A stretch of DNA of 64,000 nucleotides from Calothrix sp. 336/3 (GCF_000734895.2 NZ_CP011382.1:2458700-2522699); one strand, 5' to 3'; shown: positions 18,466 through 26,371, counted from the first letter of the stretch. The notes: a model not told the origin generated them from the letters alone. A program made the numbers and translations.

Positions 18466-19737
18466 GTGATTAGCGTTAATAGCTTAAAGAAATTTGGCTT
18501 ACTTGGCAGTCTCTATATATCACAGTTCATGCCCTTTTGGTTTCTCTACCAAACCCTACCTTTGTTCATGCGTCAAAAAGGAGTTTCTTTAGAAACAATT
18601 GGATTGTTGCAATTACTTGCGCTTCCGATATCACTTAACTTTTTATGGTCTCCTTTAATTGACCGTTATGGATTTACGCGCTGGGGGCATTATCGTTTTT
18701 GGATTATCTGCTTTCAACTCTTGATTGCCGCCATGACGGCTATTTGTGCTTGGTTGAGTGTGGAAAATAACTTTACCATCTTACTAATTTGTATAACTTT
18801 AATCAGTTTATTTTCTGCCAGCCAAGATATAGCTACTGATGCTTTAGCTATAGGTTTACTCAATCCTCACGAGAGAGGTGTGGGGAATGCAGTGCAAATT
18901 GTGGGTAACTCTCTTGGTTCAGTCATCAGTGGTGGAGGGATGCTGATTTTGTTCAATTACTGGGGATGGACTGCTAGTTTACAAACCTTAGCTTTGATTA
19001 TGGTTTTAGCGTTAGTTCCTATCTTGTGGTACCGGGAAAATGTTCAGAAAAAGCAAATCTCAGTTAATTGGCAATCTGAAGATTTAACATTTCAATCTAA
19101 AGTGAAGTTGCCTGTTTCTTATTTTCAGACTTTTATCAACTTTTGCCGTCACCCAGGGATGATGAACTGGTTACTGATCTTAGTACTATATTCATCAAGT
19201 AGTCACATGGCTGCTACTATGTATCGTCCTCTACTAGTAGATATAGGGCTGTCTTTATCAGATATTGGCTGGTTACAGGGAGTTGTTGGTACAAGTGCTG
19301 CGGCGATTGGTGGAATTGTTGGCGGTTTGTTGATTTCAGCTTGGGGAAAAAAGCGATCGCTATTTTTATTTAGCCTATTGTGGGCAACGACTATACTAAC
19401 CTATTTGTTTCCGGCATTCGGTTTTACCAGCCTACCTGTTATCTACTTAGTTGCCATCAGTCCACTATTTAGTATAGGGATGATGAGTACTGCTACCTCT
19501 ACATTAATGATGGACAATAGCAGTCCAGAAACTCCTGGAACAGATTATACTCTTCAGAGTTCAGTTAGTATTTTTGCTAGTCTCGGTGCTGCGGCAATCA
19601 GTGGTGTAGTTGCTAATGCCGTAGGTTATCGGGGTATTTTTTCAATTAGCTTGGCGATCGCACTCATGAGTGTGTGGATGATTTTTCGATATTTTAACGT
19701 GAGTTCGATGAGCTTGGATACTTCGATAAATCGATAA
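18466..19737 (+). CDS. MFS transporter, RhtX/FptX-like siderophore permease
   Basis: A hydrophobic protein of about 420 residues with roughly 12 membrane segments. The start is uncertain. The longest frame begins at GTG 18397, overlapping the receptor gene by 26 bases; I prefer GTG 18466, just before VNSLKKFGLLGSLYISQF, where the family usually starts. The N-terminal QTLPLFMRQKGVSLETIGL and WSPLIDRYG match the AmpG/RhtX/FptX branch of the major facilitator superfamily, which includes single-protein inner-membrane importers for rhizobactin and pyochelin. Lying directly after the receptor on the same strand, it probably completes uptake of the ferric siderophore or of a breakdown product. Muropeptide transport (AmpG) is the alternative from sequence alone. 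Confidence 0.82.
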   Translation: MISVNSLKKFGLLGSLYISQFMPFWFLYQTLPLFMRQKGVSLETIGLLQLLALPISLNFLWSPLIDRYGFTRWGHYRFWIICFQLLIAAMTAICAWLSVENNFTILLICITLISLFSASQDIATDALAIGLLNPHERGVGNAVQIVGNSLGSVISGGGMLILFNYWGWTASLQTLALIMVLALVPILWYRENVQKKQISVNWQSEDLTFQSKVKLPVSYFQTFINFCRHPGMMNWLLILVLYSSSSHMAATMYRPLLVDIGLSLSDIGWLQGVVGTSAAAIGGIVGGLLISAWGKKRSLFLFSLLWATTILTYLFPAFGFTSLPVIYLVAISPLFSIGMMSTATSTLMMDNSSPETPGTDYTLQSSVSIFASLGAAAISGVVANAVGYRGIFSISLAIALMSVWMIFRYFNVSSMSLDTSINR

Positions 19738-19773
19738 AAAACTGTCCCAACAAGGATGATAAATCCCCGTCTA

Positions 19774-19887
19774 ATACCAATTCGCAATGCTCCCTGCGGG
19801 AGAGCTAACGCTAACGCAATTAAAAAATCTAGATCTAGTAATGGTTCCGTAGATTCCATCTGTAGCCTAATTTTAGAGAATTGGTAT
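19774..19887. mobile_element. MITE-like element with ATACCAATTC terminal inverted repeats
   Basis: A 114-base element with perfect 10-base inverted ends, ATACCAATTC at 19774-19783 and GAATTGGTAT at 19878-19887, and no coding capacity. Its right end lies inside the reductase gene, supplying the last codons of that gene. Related ends occur at 58332-58484. Confidence 0.65.
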
Positions 19888-21276
19888 CACAAGCGGCGGC
19901 AGCGACTGCATTTCCCCCAAAACTGTCGGAATCAGTTCAGAGACGGTGGGATGAATGGGTACAGCCCCTTGGAGTGTACTATAGGGCTGGTCGGCATTCA
20001 TCATATCGAGCAATCCGTGAATAGCCTCATCGCCACCTGTACCGAGAATTGCCGCACCGAGAATGCGTTGGGTCTCGGCATCAACCACAATTTTTATAAA
20101 GCCCTGAGTCTCACCCTTCTCGATCGCACGCCCAACTCGTGTCATCGGTCTTGTGCCCATAAGCAGGGGGCGACCGGAAGCTCGCGCCTGCGCCTCTGTC
20201 ATCCCAACGCGCCCTAGGGGAGGATCGATATAGAGGGCATAACCGGAGATGCGATCGCTCACCCGTTTTGCCGCGCCGTCAAGCAGATTAGCAGCGACGA
20301 TCTCAAAATCATTGTACGCCGTATGGGTGAATGCACCCCGACCGTTGCAGTCGCCCAAGGCCCAAATACCCGGCACATTCGTGCGGAGCTGATCATCGAC
20401 CATGATATAGCCGTGGGTATCAGTTGTAACCCCAGCGCGATCGAGTCCAAGATCATCGGTGTTAGGCTGGCGTCCGACCGCAAGCAAAACATGGCTACCA
20501 ATCACGTCTGGTTCCCCCTCGGCACAGTCAACCTGCACAGCCACTCCTTCAGGGTGCGGCGCAAAGGCAATGCACTCAGCCCTCGTGCGAATCTGCACAC
20601 CTTCGGCTTCCAGAATATCCCGGATGGTGGTAGAGACATCCTCATCCTCATGAGCAACGAGGCGCGGGCTTTTTTCAACTACCGTGACCGCAGACCCAAA
20701 GCGGCGGTAAATCTGGGCAAACTCCAGCCCGATGTAGCTACCTCCCACCACCACCAAATGGCGGGGGAGACAATCCAGCGCCAGCATCGAGGTATTGGTC
20801 AAATAATCAACCTTTGACAAACCAGGCATCTCAGGCACCCGCGCCCGTCCCCCAACATTGATAAAAATTTGCGGTGCCGTGAGGAATTCATCACCGACCC
20901 GCAAGGTATTTGCATCCTCAAAGCGAGCCTGCCCCCGAAACACCGTCAAACGTTCCATATTACGCAGCCAAGCCTCAACACTATGCCGAGAGTTTGCCGC
21001 AACAGCCTCAGCCCGAGCCTTCACGCGCTTCATATCAACCGCGATCGCCCCTGCAATGGTCACACCATAGTCGGCGGCGCGGCGAGCCAGATGAGCAGCA
21101 TAGGCACTCGCGACCAGGGTTTTCGTGGGTGTACAGCCTGTGTTGACACAGGTGCCGCCAAACAAATGTCTCTCAATCAGCGCGACCCTCATGCCTGCCG
21201 CAGTCAGCCGTCCAGCTAGCGGTGGGCCCGCTTGACCGGCACCAATAATCAGAGCATCAAAGGACTGACTCATCAC
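19873..21276 (-). CDS. FAD-dependent pyridine nucleotide-disulfide oxidoreductase (mercuric reductase-like)
   Basis: A 467-residue class I flavoprotein disulfide reductase. The FAD site is IIGAGQAGPPLAGRL, the redox-active pair is in GGTCVNTGCTPTKT, the NAD(P) site is VVVGGSYIGLEFAQIYRRFG, and the C-terminal interface has HPTVSE with the catalytic His. It lacks an N-terminal heavy-metal domain and the C-terminal Cys pair of true mercuric reductases, so the substrate is unknown; dihydrolipoamide dehydrogenase-like activity is also possible. The gene overlaps the upstream DUF4126 gene by 4 bases (ATGA). Its base composition is clearly more G+C-rich than the siderophore genes, pointing to transfer. 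The last five codons (VIPIL-stop) coincide with the inverted end of a MITE-like element. Confidence 0.85.
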   Translation of the reverse strand: MMSQSFDALIIGAGQAGPPLAGRLTAAGMRVALIERHLFGGTCVNTGCTPTKTLVASAYAAHLARRAADYGVTIAGAIAVDMKRVKARAEAVAANSRHSVEAWLRNMERLTVFRGQARFEDANTLRVGDEFLTAPQIFINVGGRARVPEMPGLSKVDYLTNTSMLALDCLPRHLVVVGGSYIGLEFAQIYRRFGSAVTVVEKSPRLVAHEDEDVSTTIRDILEAEGVQIRTRAECIAFAPHPEGVAVQVDCAEGEPDVIGSHVLLAVGRQPNTDDLGLDRAGVTTDTHGYIMVDDQLRTNVPGIWALGDCNGRGAFTHTAYNDFEIVAANLLDGAAKRVSDRISGYALYIDPPLGRVGMTEAQARASGRPLLMGTRPMTRVGRAIEKGETQGFIKIVVDAETQRILGAAILGTGGDEAIHGLLDMMNADQPYSTLQGAVPIHPTVSELIPTVLGEMQSLPPLVIPIL

Positions 21277-21731
21277 AATATCCCCACTACTGAAATTGCA
21301 CCGATGATGGCAATAGCATCCTCGATCAGCCCCGCCGGGAGGTCACGGCCCAAAGCAGCAGCAAGCCGAGAACGAACCGCTGCACCACCTAACGTGCCCA
21401 TAACCGCACCGACAATGCCCGCCATTAACCCACCTAAAAGTGTGCCACCATGGACTCCGATCATGGCTCCCGATAGCGCACCACTGACTAGGCGAGCCCC
21501 AAACTGGATAGGAACTTTGCGGCTGGGCGTGGCAGGTAACTGATCGGTCACGAATTCGCCTAAAGCCAGTACGGAGAGAATCCATGGCGTGAAGCGGTAG
21601 CCCATAAAAGCCAGCCAGCTTCCATCAAGATTGAGGTAACCCAGATAGGCTGCCCAACTCATCGCAGCGGGCGCAGTCATGGTGCGCAGACCCGCAATTA
21701 GACCTATCACTAGGGCAAGGAGATATACCAT
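21273..21731 (-). CDS. DUF4126 family membrane protein
   Basis: A 152-residue hydrophobic protein with a starting VYLLALVIGLIAGLRTMTAPA segment and several glycine-rich membrane helices (LVSGALSGAMIGVHGGTLLGG), matching DUF4126. The molecular function is unknown. It overlaps the downstream reductase gene by 4 bases and shares its G+C-rich codon choice, so the two form a transferred pair. Confidence 0.75.
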   Translation of the reverse strand: MVYLLALVIGLIAGLRTMTAPAAMSWAAYLGYLNLDGSWLAFMGYRFTPWILSVLALGEFVTDQLPATPSRKVPIQFGARLVSGALSGAMIGVHGGTLLGGLMAGIVGAVMGTLGGAAVRSRLAAALGRDLPAGLIEDAIAIIGAISVVGIL

Positions 21732-21808
21732 CTTACCTATTTAGATTGGTTTGGATTTGTTTAGATTTTTGCTAGCCACTATCAACAACCAACTTAATGC
21801 CGTTCAAG

Positions 21809-22558
21809 CTAACGAAGACCACCCGTGATGTACAGGGTTTCACCCGTGATCCAGGCGGAATCAGAAGATGCGAAGAAGACGACGGCTGGGGCGATGTCCT
21901 GCGGCTGTCCGATGCGACCCAAGGGGGTTAGCGCTTCAGTCTGTTTACGACCTTCGCTCTCGGTAATGCCTGCGCTGTGTGTCCCCTCAGTTTCCACCAT
22001 GCTAGGATTGATAGCATTGACGCGGATATGGCGAGAACCCAACTCTTTGGCAAGGGACTTGGTGATGGCATCAACCGCTGCTTTGGTAGCGCTATAGACC
22101 GAGCCATTCGCGGGTGTCAGAGTGCTCACAATTGAACTAATGTTGACAATGCTACCGCCTTCTTCGCCAAAGTGCTTTACGGCATGCTGTGAGGTCAGAA
22201 GCAAGCCTAGCACGTTTAGATCGAATTGCTTGTAGAAATGCTCGGGCGTAATGTTTTCGAGCGGAGAAAATTCGTAGATGCCTGCATTATTAACCAGGAT
22301 ATCCAGCTTGCCAAAGGCTTGTTTCGTTTCAGCAAAAAGCTGTTGAATCTCTGCCTCTTTAGCAACATTTGCCTGCACTGCGATCGCTTTTCCACCTGTA
22401 CTAACAATCTCGTCAACCACGCGATCAGCTCCTGATTTGCTCGATGCGTAGTTGACAACCACGGCTGCTCCTTCGGCTGCCAGATGTTTGGCGATCGCGG
22501 CACCGATGCCTTTAGACGCACCTGTCACGACTGCAATTTTCCCGTCTAGTTTTTTCAT
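21809..22558 (-). CDS. Short-chain dehydrogenase/reductase (FabG-like)
   Basis: A classical SDR of about 249 residues. The start is taken at ATG 22558 (MKKLDGKIAVVTG), preceded by AGGA at good spacing, rather than at the longer frame from 22618. Motifs are TGASKGIG for NAD(P) binding, NNAG, the catalytic Ser in NISSIVS, and YSATK with Tyr and Lys. The C-terminus is typical (WITGETLYITGGLR). The substrate cannot be predicted; relatives are annotated as 3-oxoacyl-ACP reductase or glucose 1-dehydrogenase. It belongs to the G+C-rich cassette with the reductase, DUF4126 and hydrolase genes, all on the same strand. Confidence 0.9.
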   Translation of the reverse strand: MKKLDGKIAVVTGASKGIGAAIAKHLAAEGAAVVVNYASSKSGADRVVDEIVSTGGKAIAVQANVAKEAEIQQLFAETKQAFGKLDILVNNAGIYEFSPLENITPEHFYKQFDLNVLGLLLTSQHAVKHFGEEGGSIVNISSIVSTLTPANGSVYSATKAAVDAITKSLAKELGSRHIRVNAINPSMVETEGTHSAGITESEGRKQTEALTPLGRIGQPQDIAPAVVFFASSDSAWITGETLYITGGLR

Positions 22559-22673
22559 AATGATGAGTCCTATCGTTGTTGAGTTTAAAAGAGTGATATC
22601 AAACAGGTTGCAAAACATGAGAATGCACCCGTTCGGATCCGTAACATCGATGTCTCATCTCAGCACCTTGACA

Positions 22674-23498
22674 TCAGGACTTGATAAATTCCAACAAATC
22701 GGCGTTGAGTTGGTCTTTGCTGGTGTCACCCAGGCTATGTGAACCACCAGGATAGATCTTCAAAGTCGAATCCTTAACGAGCTTCGCAGACAAGAGGGCA
22801 GAAGCGCCGATTGGCACAATCTGATCGTCATCCCCATGAATGATCAACGTTGGCACATCAAACTTTTTGAGGTCTTCGGTGAAGTCCGTTTCCGAGAATG
22901 CCTTGATGCAGTCATACGCATTTTTGTATCCAGCCATCATGCCCTGCATCCACCACGACTGAATCAGCCCTTGAGAGACTTTAGCACCGGGTCGATTGAA
23001 GCCAAAAAACGGACCGCTAGCCACATCAAGAAAAAATTGTGACCGATCAGTCAAGAATGCCGTGCGAAAGCCGTCGAAAACCTCCATGGGCAGTCCTCCG
23101 GGATTAGCCTCTGTCTTGACCATAATGGGCGGCACGGCACCCATCAACACGGCTTTAGCCACACGCTTGGTACCATGACGACCAATATAGCGGGCAACTT
23201 CGCCGCCGCCTGTAGAGTGCCCGATCATGACTACGTCTTTCAGATCAAGTGCCTCGAAGAGTTCCGCCAGATCGTCGGCGTAGGTGTTCATGTCATTGCC
23301 ATTCCAGGGTTGGCTTGATCGCCCATGCCCACGGCGATCGTGGGCGATGCAGCGAAAACCATGGGAAGCGAGGAAAAACATCTGGGATTCCCAGGCATCG
23401 GCGCTGAGAGGCCAGCCGTGGCTAAAGACAACCGACTGCCCTGAACCCCAATCTTTGTAATAAATCTGTGTGCCGTCTTGGGTTGTGAATGTGCTCAT
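22674..23498 (-). CDS. Alpha/beta hydrolase, non-heme chloroperoxidase/esterase family
   Basis: A hydrolase of about 274 residues. ATG 23498 ([18 protein letters not shown]) is chosen because AGGAG precedes it by 8 bases; the open frame reaches 23528. The catalytic triad is visible: Ser in GHSTGGGE, Asp in HGDDDQIVP, His in [17 protein letters not shown] and [12 protein letters not shown] are characteristic of the cofactor-free haloperoxidase/arylesterase group. The natural substrate is unknown. It is the first gene of the four-gene G+C-rich leftward cassette. Confidence 0.9.
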   Translation of the reverse strand: MSTFTTQDGTQIYYKDWGSGQSVVFSHGWPLSADAWESQMFFLASHGFRCIAHDRRGHGRSSQPWNGNDMNTYADDLAELFEALDLKDVVMIGHSTGGGEVARYIGRHGTKRVAKAVLMGAVPPIMVKTEANPGGLPMEVFDGFRTAFLTDRSQFFLDVASGPFFGFNRPGAKVSQGLIQSWWMQGMMAGYKNAYDCIKAFSETDFTEDLKKFDVPTLIIHGDDDQIVPIGASALLSAKLVKDSTLKIYPGGSHSLGDTSKDQLNADLLEFIKS

Positions 23499-23798
23499 TG
23501 CAAAACTCCTGTAGGAATCAAGGCACAAGTATTGAATGTTAAAAATGTTGAATATTAAAAAATTAAATAAAAATATCCCTAGTTTTATGATATTTTGGGG
23601 CTATAAAACTAATCAAATAAATGTTACTTTGATAGTACATTCATTTCTAAAAATTGTCAAAAATATTCTTAGCGACTTGCCAAAAAATGATTGCCCCGTT
23701 TTAAATATTCGATTATTTGTCTCATACTGAAAATGTGTTCGCTTGCTGTAAAATGCAACATAGTTTGACCAGTTAATGGATATGAAGCTCATTGAATA
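23499..23798. other. Intergenic, nothing recognised
   Basis: A+T-rich stretch upstream of the hydrolase gene. It should carry the cassette promoter, but I see no clear -35/-10 pair, RNA or repeat. A 64-codon open frame at 23536-23730 has no recognisable features and is not called. Confidence 0.4.
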
Positions 23799-24104
23799 GA
23801 AGATTTCGTTCGCTTAGATATTATTGAATACTGGGAAAAACAAGACGAACCAGAACTTTTGAAAACAATTAAAGACAGAATTTTCTTTTTAGAAGATTCT
23901 TCTGGAAAATTATTAAAATTACATAAAACAATTTTACACCAAGGGAAAATAACAATTGATAATAGCCAAGAGCAACAACAGTTAATTTTATCTGGCTTGG
24001 TAATCAGAAAAGGATAAAAATTAACTGTTTATAACCTCATATATAAATAATTTTTTAATGAAGATTGGGTAAATAAACAATTGCAGCAATTTGCAAAAGA
24101 ATAA
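23799..24104 (+). pseudogene. Remnant of an AAA-like ATPase gene, C-terminal end
   Basis: One continuous reading frame gives EDFVRLDIIEYWEKQDEP...LSGLVIRKG-stop-KLTVYNLIYK-stop-FFNEDWVNKQLQQFAKE-stop. This resembles the C-terminal part of the AAA-like domain proteins common in filamentous cyanobacteria (conserved order: LSGLV, LxVYNxIY, FxxxWV). Two in-frame stops and the absence of an N-terminal part mark it as a decayed fragment. No intact copy is in the window. The family assignment is from memory of its conserved ending and is moderately secure. Confidence 0.6.
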
Positions 24105-24158
24105 ACCTGGTGAAACAAATGCAGGAATACCAATTATGGCAAGCTCACCCAACCAAAC

Positions 24159-24325
24159 GGGTATAAGTAGATCGGTGTGAAAATTTCAATGTATGTCATT
24201 GCGAATGAAACGTTCGCGTAGCGTGTCGCTTTGCGACTCAGTGAAATGAAGCAATCCCAAGGGTTATGCCGATTTTACATTCTGTTACATAGTTAGGTTT
24301 ATTCTCACCGACTTACTTATATCCC
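24159..24325. mobile_element. MITE-like element with about 23-base inverted ends
   Basis: A 167-base element. The left end GGGTATAAGTAGATCGGTG and the right end, whose complement reads GGGATATAAGTAAGTCGGTG, are imperfect inverted repeats. The core at about 24213-24240 is a palindromic repeat (GTTCGCGTAGCGTGTCGC...GCGACTC) that recurs at 58087-58115 and, inverted, inside the T-loop insert of the tRNA gene at 26372. There is no coding capacity. Confidence 0.7.
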
Positions 24326-24333
24326 AAAAGCTA

Positions 24334-24447
24334 ATGGGAAAATCAAAATCACAGGGCGATCGCCTAAAAAATCTTGGCTTTGAAAAAGTGGAGACACCAC
24401 CAAAACAAGCCTCTAAGGCGACAATCAGACGAAAAATTATCCCCTAA
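24334..24447 (+). CDS. Possible small protein, 37 residues
   Basis: A short frame starting MGKSKSQGDRLKNLGFEKVE and ending in a basic segment (KATIRRKIIP). It starts just past the MITE-like element. No family is recognised and no ribosome binding site is evident, so it may be chance or a remnant. Confidence 0.25.
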   Translation: MGKSKSQGDRLKNLGFEKVETPPKQASKATIRRKIIP

Positions 24448-24684
24448 TTCCCGTCTACAAAGCGCTAGAATCCTTGTATCAAAATAGTTTCAACGCCTAC
24501 ACCGCTAATTTTGGGGGTGTTTTTGTGTTGGCATCTGTAGACGGTTTTTTGATGGGGTGTGATACCGAAGGTCAGCGTCTTTGACGCGATCGCCCTCCTC
24601 ATCCTCTCCAACAGGTACTAGACAAACGCATACTACAACTGTATTATCGAAATAAGTCTTGATTACAAATACTACAAACCTTCA

Positions 24685-24882
24685 ATGAGCAGCAGATTCT
24701 CTTCAATCATTAGTAGCATGATGCATTGCCGACCCAGCCAGGGTGGTATAGATGCGGTTGTGCTATTTGCGTTTGAGGGAATGTATCTGTTTGCCAGTAA
24801 TAAATCAGAAGAAGGCGAATGGCTGAATTTAGACCAACTTATCCATAGCGGGAGGTGCAAATGTCTCACAGCACCGATATAG
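24685..24882 (+). CDS. Hypothetical protein, 65 residues
   Basis: The frame reads MSSRFSSIISSMMHCRPS followed by GGIDAVVLFAFEGMYLFA and a charged end. The order looks protein-like, but I do not recognise a family. An equally long frame exists on the other strand. It lies just ahead of a G+C-rich hairpin and the HNH gene. Confidence 0.3.
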   Translation: MSSRFSSIISSMMHCRPSQGGIDAVVLFAFEGMYLFASNKSEEGEWLNLDQLIHSGRCKCLTAPI

Positions 24883-24901
24883 GTTACAAAGTATCAATTA
24901 C

Positions 24902-24945
24902 CTGACCCCCGCTTCTGTTCACTACTCAGAGACGGGGGTTATTTT
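24902..24945 (+). terminator. Hairpin followed by T-run
   Basis: ACCCCCG at about 24903-24909 can pair with CGGGGGT at about 24931-24937, with a 21-base loop, and the 3' side is followed by TATTTTTT. This could end transcription ahead of the HNH gene. The long loop lowers confidence. Confidence 0.45.
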
Positions 24946-24964
24946 TTAGGAGTGAATTAACCTT

Positions 24965-25501
24965 ATGGAAGCTCAACCACCTTTTAGGCAACCACACATA
25001 TTACAAAATTCAGTGGTGGTGTTCTCTAAAAACTACTTACCAATAGCACGCATCAATATCAAACGGGCAATTGTGCTGTTAGTCACAGGTCAAGCAGAAT
25101 CGTTGAATTTTGGTACTACAAAGCAGTGGGAAGTGCGATCGCCTAGTGTTGTACTACAAGTACCAGAACATATCCGCTTAACCGTTGGCAATCCCGAACG
25201 CCACTGGAAAGTACCACCTGTAAATCGGCGTGAAGTCCTCAAACGAGACAACCACACCTGCCAATACTGCGGTAGCACCAAGCATTTAACCCTTGACCAC
25301 GTAATCCCCCGCTCAAAAGGTGGGCAGCACACCTGGGATAACGTTGTCACAGCTTGTGAACGTTGTAATTCTACCAAGAGCGATCGCCTGCTACATGAAA
25401 CAGGAATGGTATTGAAAACCAAGCTTAAAGCTCCGATTCACCCAGCAGTCGCATTTGCTGAACAGTTCTGGAACACACAACGCCTAGCTGAAGGTGAGTA
25501 A
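24965..25501 (+). CDS. HNH endonuclease family protein
   Basis: A 178-residue protein. The C-terminal half holds an HNH nuclease fold: zinc pairs CQYC and CERC flank LTLDHVIPRSKGG, which carries the His, and NVVTACERCNSTKSD. The N-terminal 90 residues (NSVVVFSKNYLPIARINIKRAI) match the stand-alone HNH proteins widespread in cyanobacteria. It could be a nicking or homing-type nuclease or a repair protein; target unknown. It lies 200 bases ahead of the tRNA array on the same strand, but the promoter at 25587 suggests the array is transcribed separately. Confidence 0.85.
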   Translation: MEAQPPFRQPHILQNSVVVFSKNYLPIARINIKRAIVLLVTGQAESLNFGTTKQWEVRSPSVVLQVPEHIRLTVGNPERHWKVPPVNRREVLKRDNHTCQYCGSTKHLTLDHVIPRSKGGQHTWDNVVTACERCNSTKSDRLLHETGMVLKTKLKAPIHPAVAFAEQFWNTQRLAEGE

Positions 25502-25586
25502 TTTACTCAAACTCAATCACAGAGGGCAATACAGCCATTAAGCAACCCTTGCCCTCTCACTTTCCAAAAAAACTTGTAGTATGCCC

Positions 25587-25615
25587 TTGACACCTTATAA
25601 TACATTATGTAGTAT
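25587..25615 (+). promoter_or_regulatory. Sigma70-type promoter for the tRNA array
   Basis: TTGACA at 25587-25592 and TAGTAT at 25610-25615, with a spacer of exactly 17 bases, lie 88 bases ahead of the first tRNA. All following tRNA genes up to 29011 are on the same strand with short spacers, so this is a good candidate for the start of one long precursor. Confidence 0.6.
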
Positions 25616-25703
25616 GAATGTAGTGAAGCAAAAGAGCCTCTCAAAAAGGCACAGAGCAAACACTATCAGAACCATGAAAATTGAATAGATTGCCACCTAA
25701 TGT

Positions 25704-25777
25704 GGGGGTGTAACTCAGTGGTTAAGAGTGCCTGTCTGTCGAACAGGAAGCCGTGGGTTCAAATCCCATCATCCCCG
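25704..25777 (+). tRNA. tRNA-Asp(GTC)
   Basis: Acceptor stem GGGGGTG pairs with CATCCCC. Anticodon arm CCTGT-CTGTCGA-ACAGG gives GTC. T-arm GTGGG-TTCAAAT-CCCAT. No encoded CCA. First gene of the array. Confidence 0.88.
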
Positions 25778-25785
25778 TCTTGTTT

Positions 25786-25860
25786 GTCCGAGTAGCCAAG
25801 TGGGAAGGCGTTGGTCTGCAAAACCAATCATCGTGGGTTCAATCCCCACCTCGGACTCCA
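25786..25860 (+). tRNA. tRNA-Cys(GCA)
   Basis: GTCCGAG pairs with CTCGGAC. The anticodon loop CTGCAAA gives GCA. The CCA end is encoded. Confidence 0.9.
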
Positions 25861-25865
25861 AGCAT

Positions 25866-25941
25866 TGCAGTGTCACCTAATGGTTAAGGTACTCGGTTCA
25901 TAACCGAGGATATGTGAGTTCGATTCTCACCACTGCTACCA
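25866..25941 (+). tRNA. tRNA-Met(CAT)
   Basis: TGCAGTG pairs with CACTGCT except for a T1-T72 mismatch, a feature otherwise typical of initiator tRNAs. Anticodon arm CTCGG-TTCATAA-CCGAG gives CAT and lacks the GGG:CCC pairs of initiators. The CCA is encoded. An Ile tRNA read through lysidine modification is possible. Confidence 0.75.
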
Positions 25942-25944
25942 AAT

Positions 25945-26042
25945 GCAGGGATGGTGTAATTGGCAACATCACAGTCTCCAAAACTGTTGTTCTGGGTACC
26001 CTTCGGGAAGCCGCTCCGCGTCTACAAGTCCTAGTCTCTGCG
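25945..26042 (+). tRNA. tRNA-Trp(CCA), interrupted in the T-loop
   Basis: GCAGGGA pairs with TCTCTGC. Anticodon arm ACAGT-CTCCAAA-ACTGT gives CCA. The T-arm CTGGG / CCTAG is complete, but after T54 (25997) a 27-base repeat (25998-26024) is inserted before CAAGT. Removing it leaves a normal-size tRNA of 71 bases, one short in the T-loop. Confidence 0.75.
25998..26024 (+). repeat. T-loop insert in tRNA-Trp
   Basis: 27 bases with a small hairpin (CCCTTCGGG) and the core GAAGCCGCTCCGCGTCTA. The same core is in the inserts at 26226 and 26442 and outside tRNA genes at about 58408-58434. Confidence 0.75.
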
Positions 26043-26067
26043 TTGCCGTGTCCTAATAGAAAAAGCT

Positions 26068-26139
<72 letters not shown>

Positions 26140-26170
26140 CAACAGCTTTTTTAACTTACATGGCATACAT

Positions 26171-26270
26171 GGTGCCGTAGGCAAATTGGTAAAGCCACCT
26201 GTCTTTCAATCCTGGGTTTGCGGGTACTCTGCGAGAAGCCACTCCGCGTCTACAATTCCCGTCAGCACTG
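26171..26270 (+). tRNA. tRNA-Glu(TTC)-like, interrupted in the T-loop
   Basis: GGTGCCG / CAGCACT pair with one mismatch. The segment CCTGT-CTTTCAA gives TTC, but the 3' half of the anticodon stem (TCCTGG) does not pair well. T-stem GCGGG / CCCGT is intact around a 27-base insert (26226-26252) placed after T54. Probably degenerate. Confidence 0.5.
26226..26252 (+). repeat. T-loop insert in tRNA-Glu-like gene
   Basis: 27 bases containing ACTCTGCGAGAAGCCACTCC then GCGTCTA, one base different in the core from the inserts at 25998 and 26442, at the same position after T54. Confidence 0.75.
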
Positions 26271-26276
26271 CCTCAT

Positions 26277-26357
26277 GGGGTGACGAATGGTGATCGACAG
26301 CAACGAAACCAACAAACGGACGCTTGCTGGATAGGGGTTCGATTCCCCTTCACTCCA
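26277..26357 (+). tRNA. tRNA-like gene, anticodon unresolved
   Basis: GGGGTGA / TCACTCC with discriminator A and T-arm AGGGG-TTCGATT-CCCCT are good. The middle cannot be folded into a standard anticodon arm; AGCAA / TTGCT could pair around a 20-base loop. It may be a further interrupted or decayed tRNA. Confidence 0.45.
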
Positions 26358-26371
26358 TCCAGACCGATCAT

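Noticed and set aside
19873..21276. True mercuric reductase (merA)
   Set aside because: No N-terminal metal-binding domain, no C-terminal Cys pair and no other mer genes.
23536..23730. 64-codon frame upstream of the hydrolase gene
   Set aside because: A+T-driven composition, no ribosome binding site and no recognisable domain.
25998..26024. Group I intron in the interrupted tRNAs
   Set aside because: Inserts of 22-53 bases are far too short, and the T-loop is not a group I site; cyanobacterial group I introns sit in the anticodon loops of tRNA-Leu(UAA) and tRNA-fMet and span about 200-300 bases.
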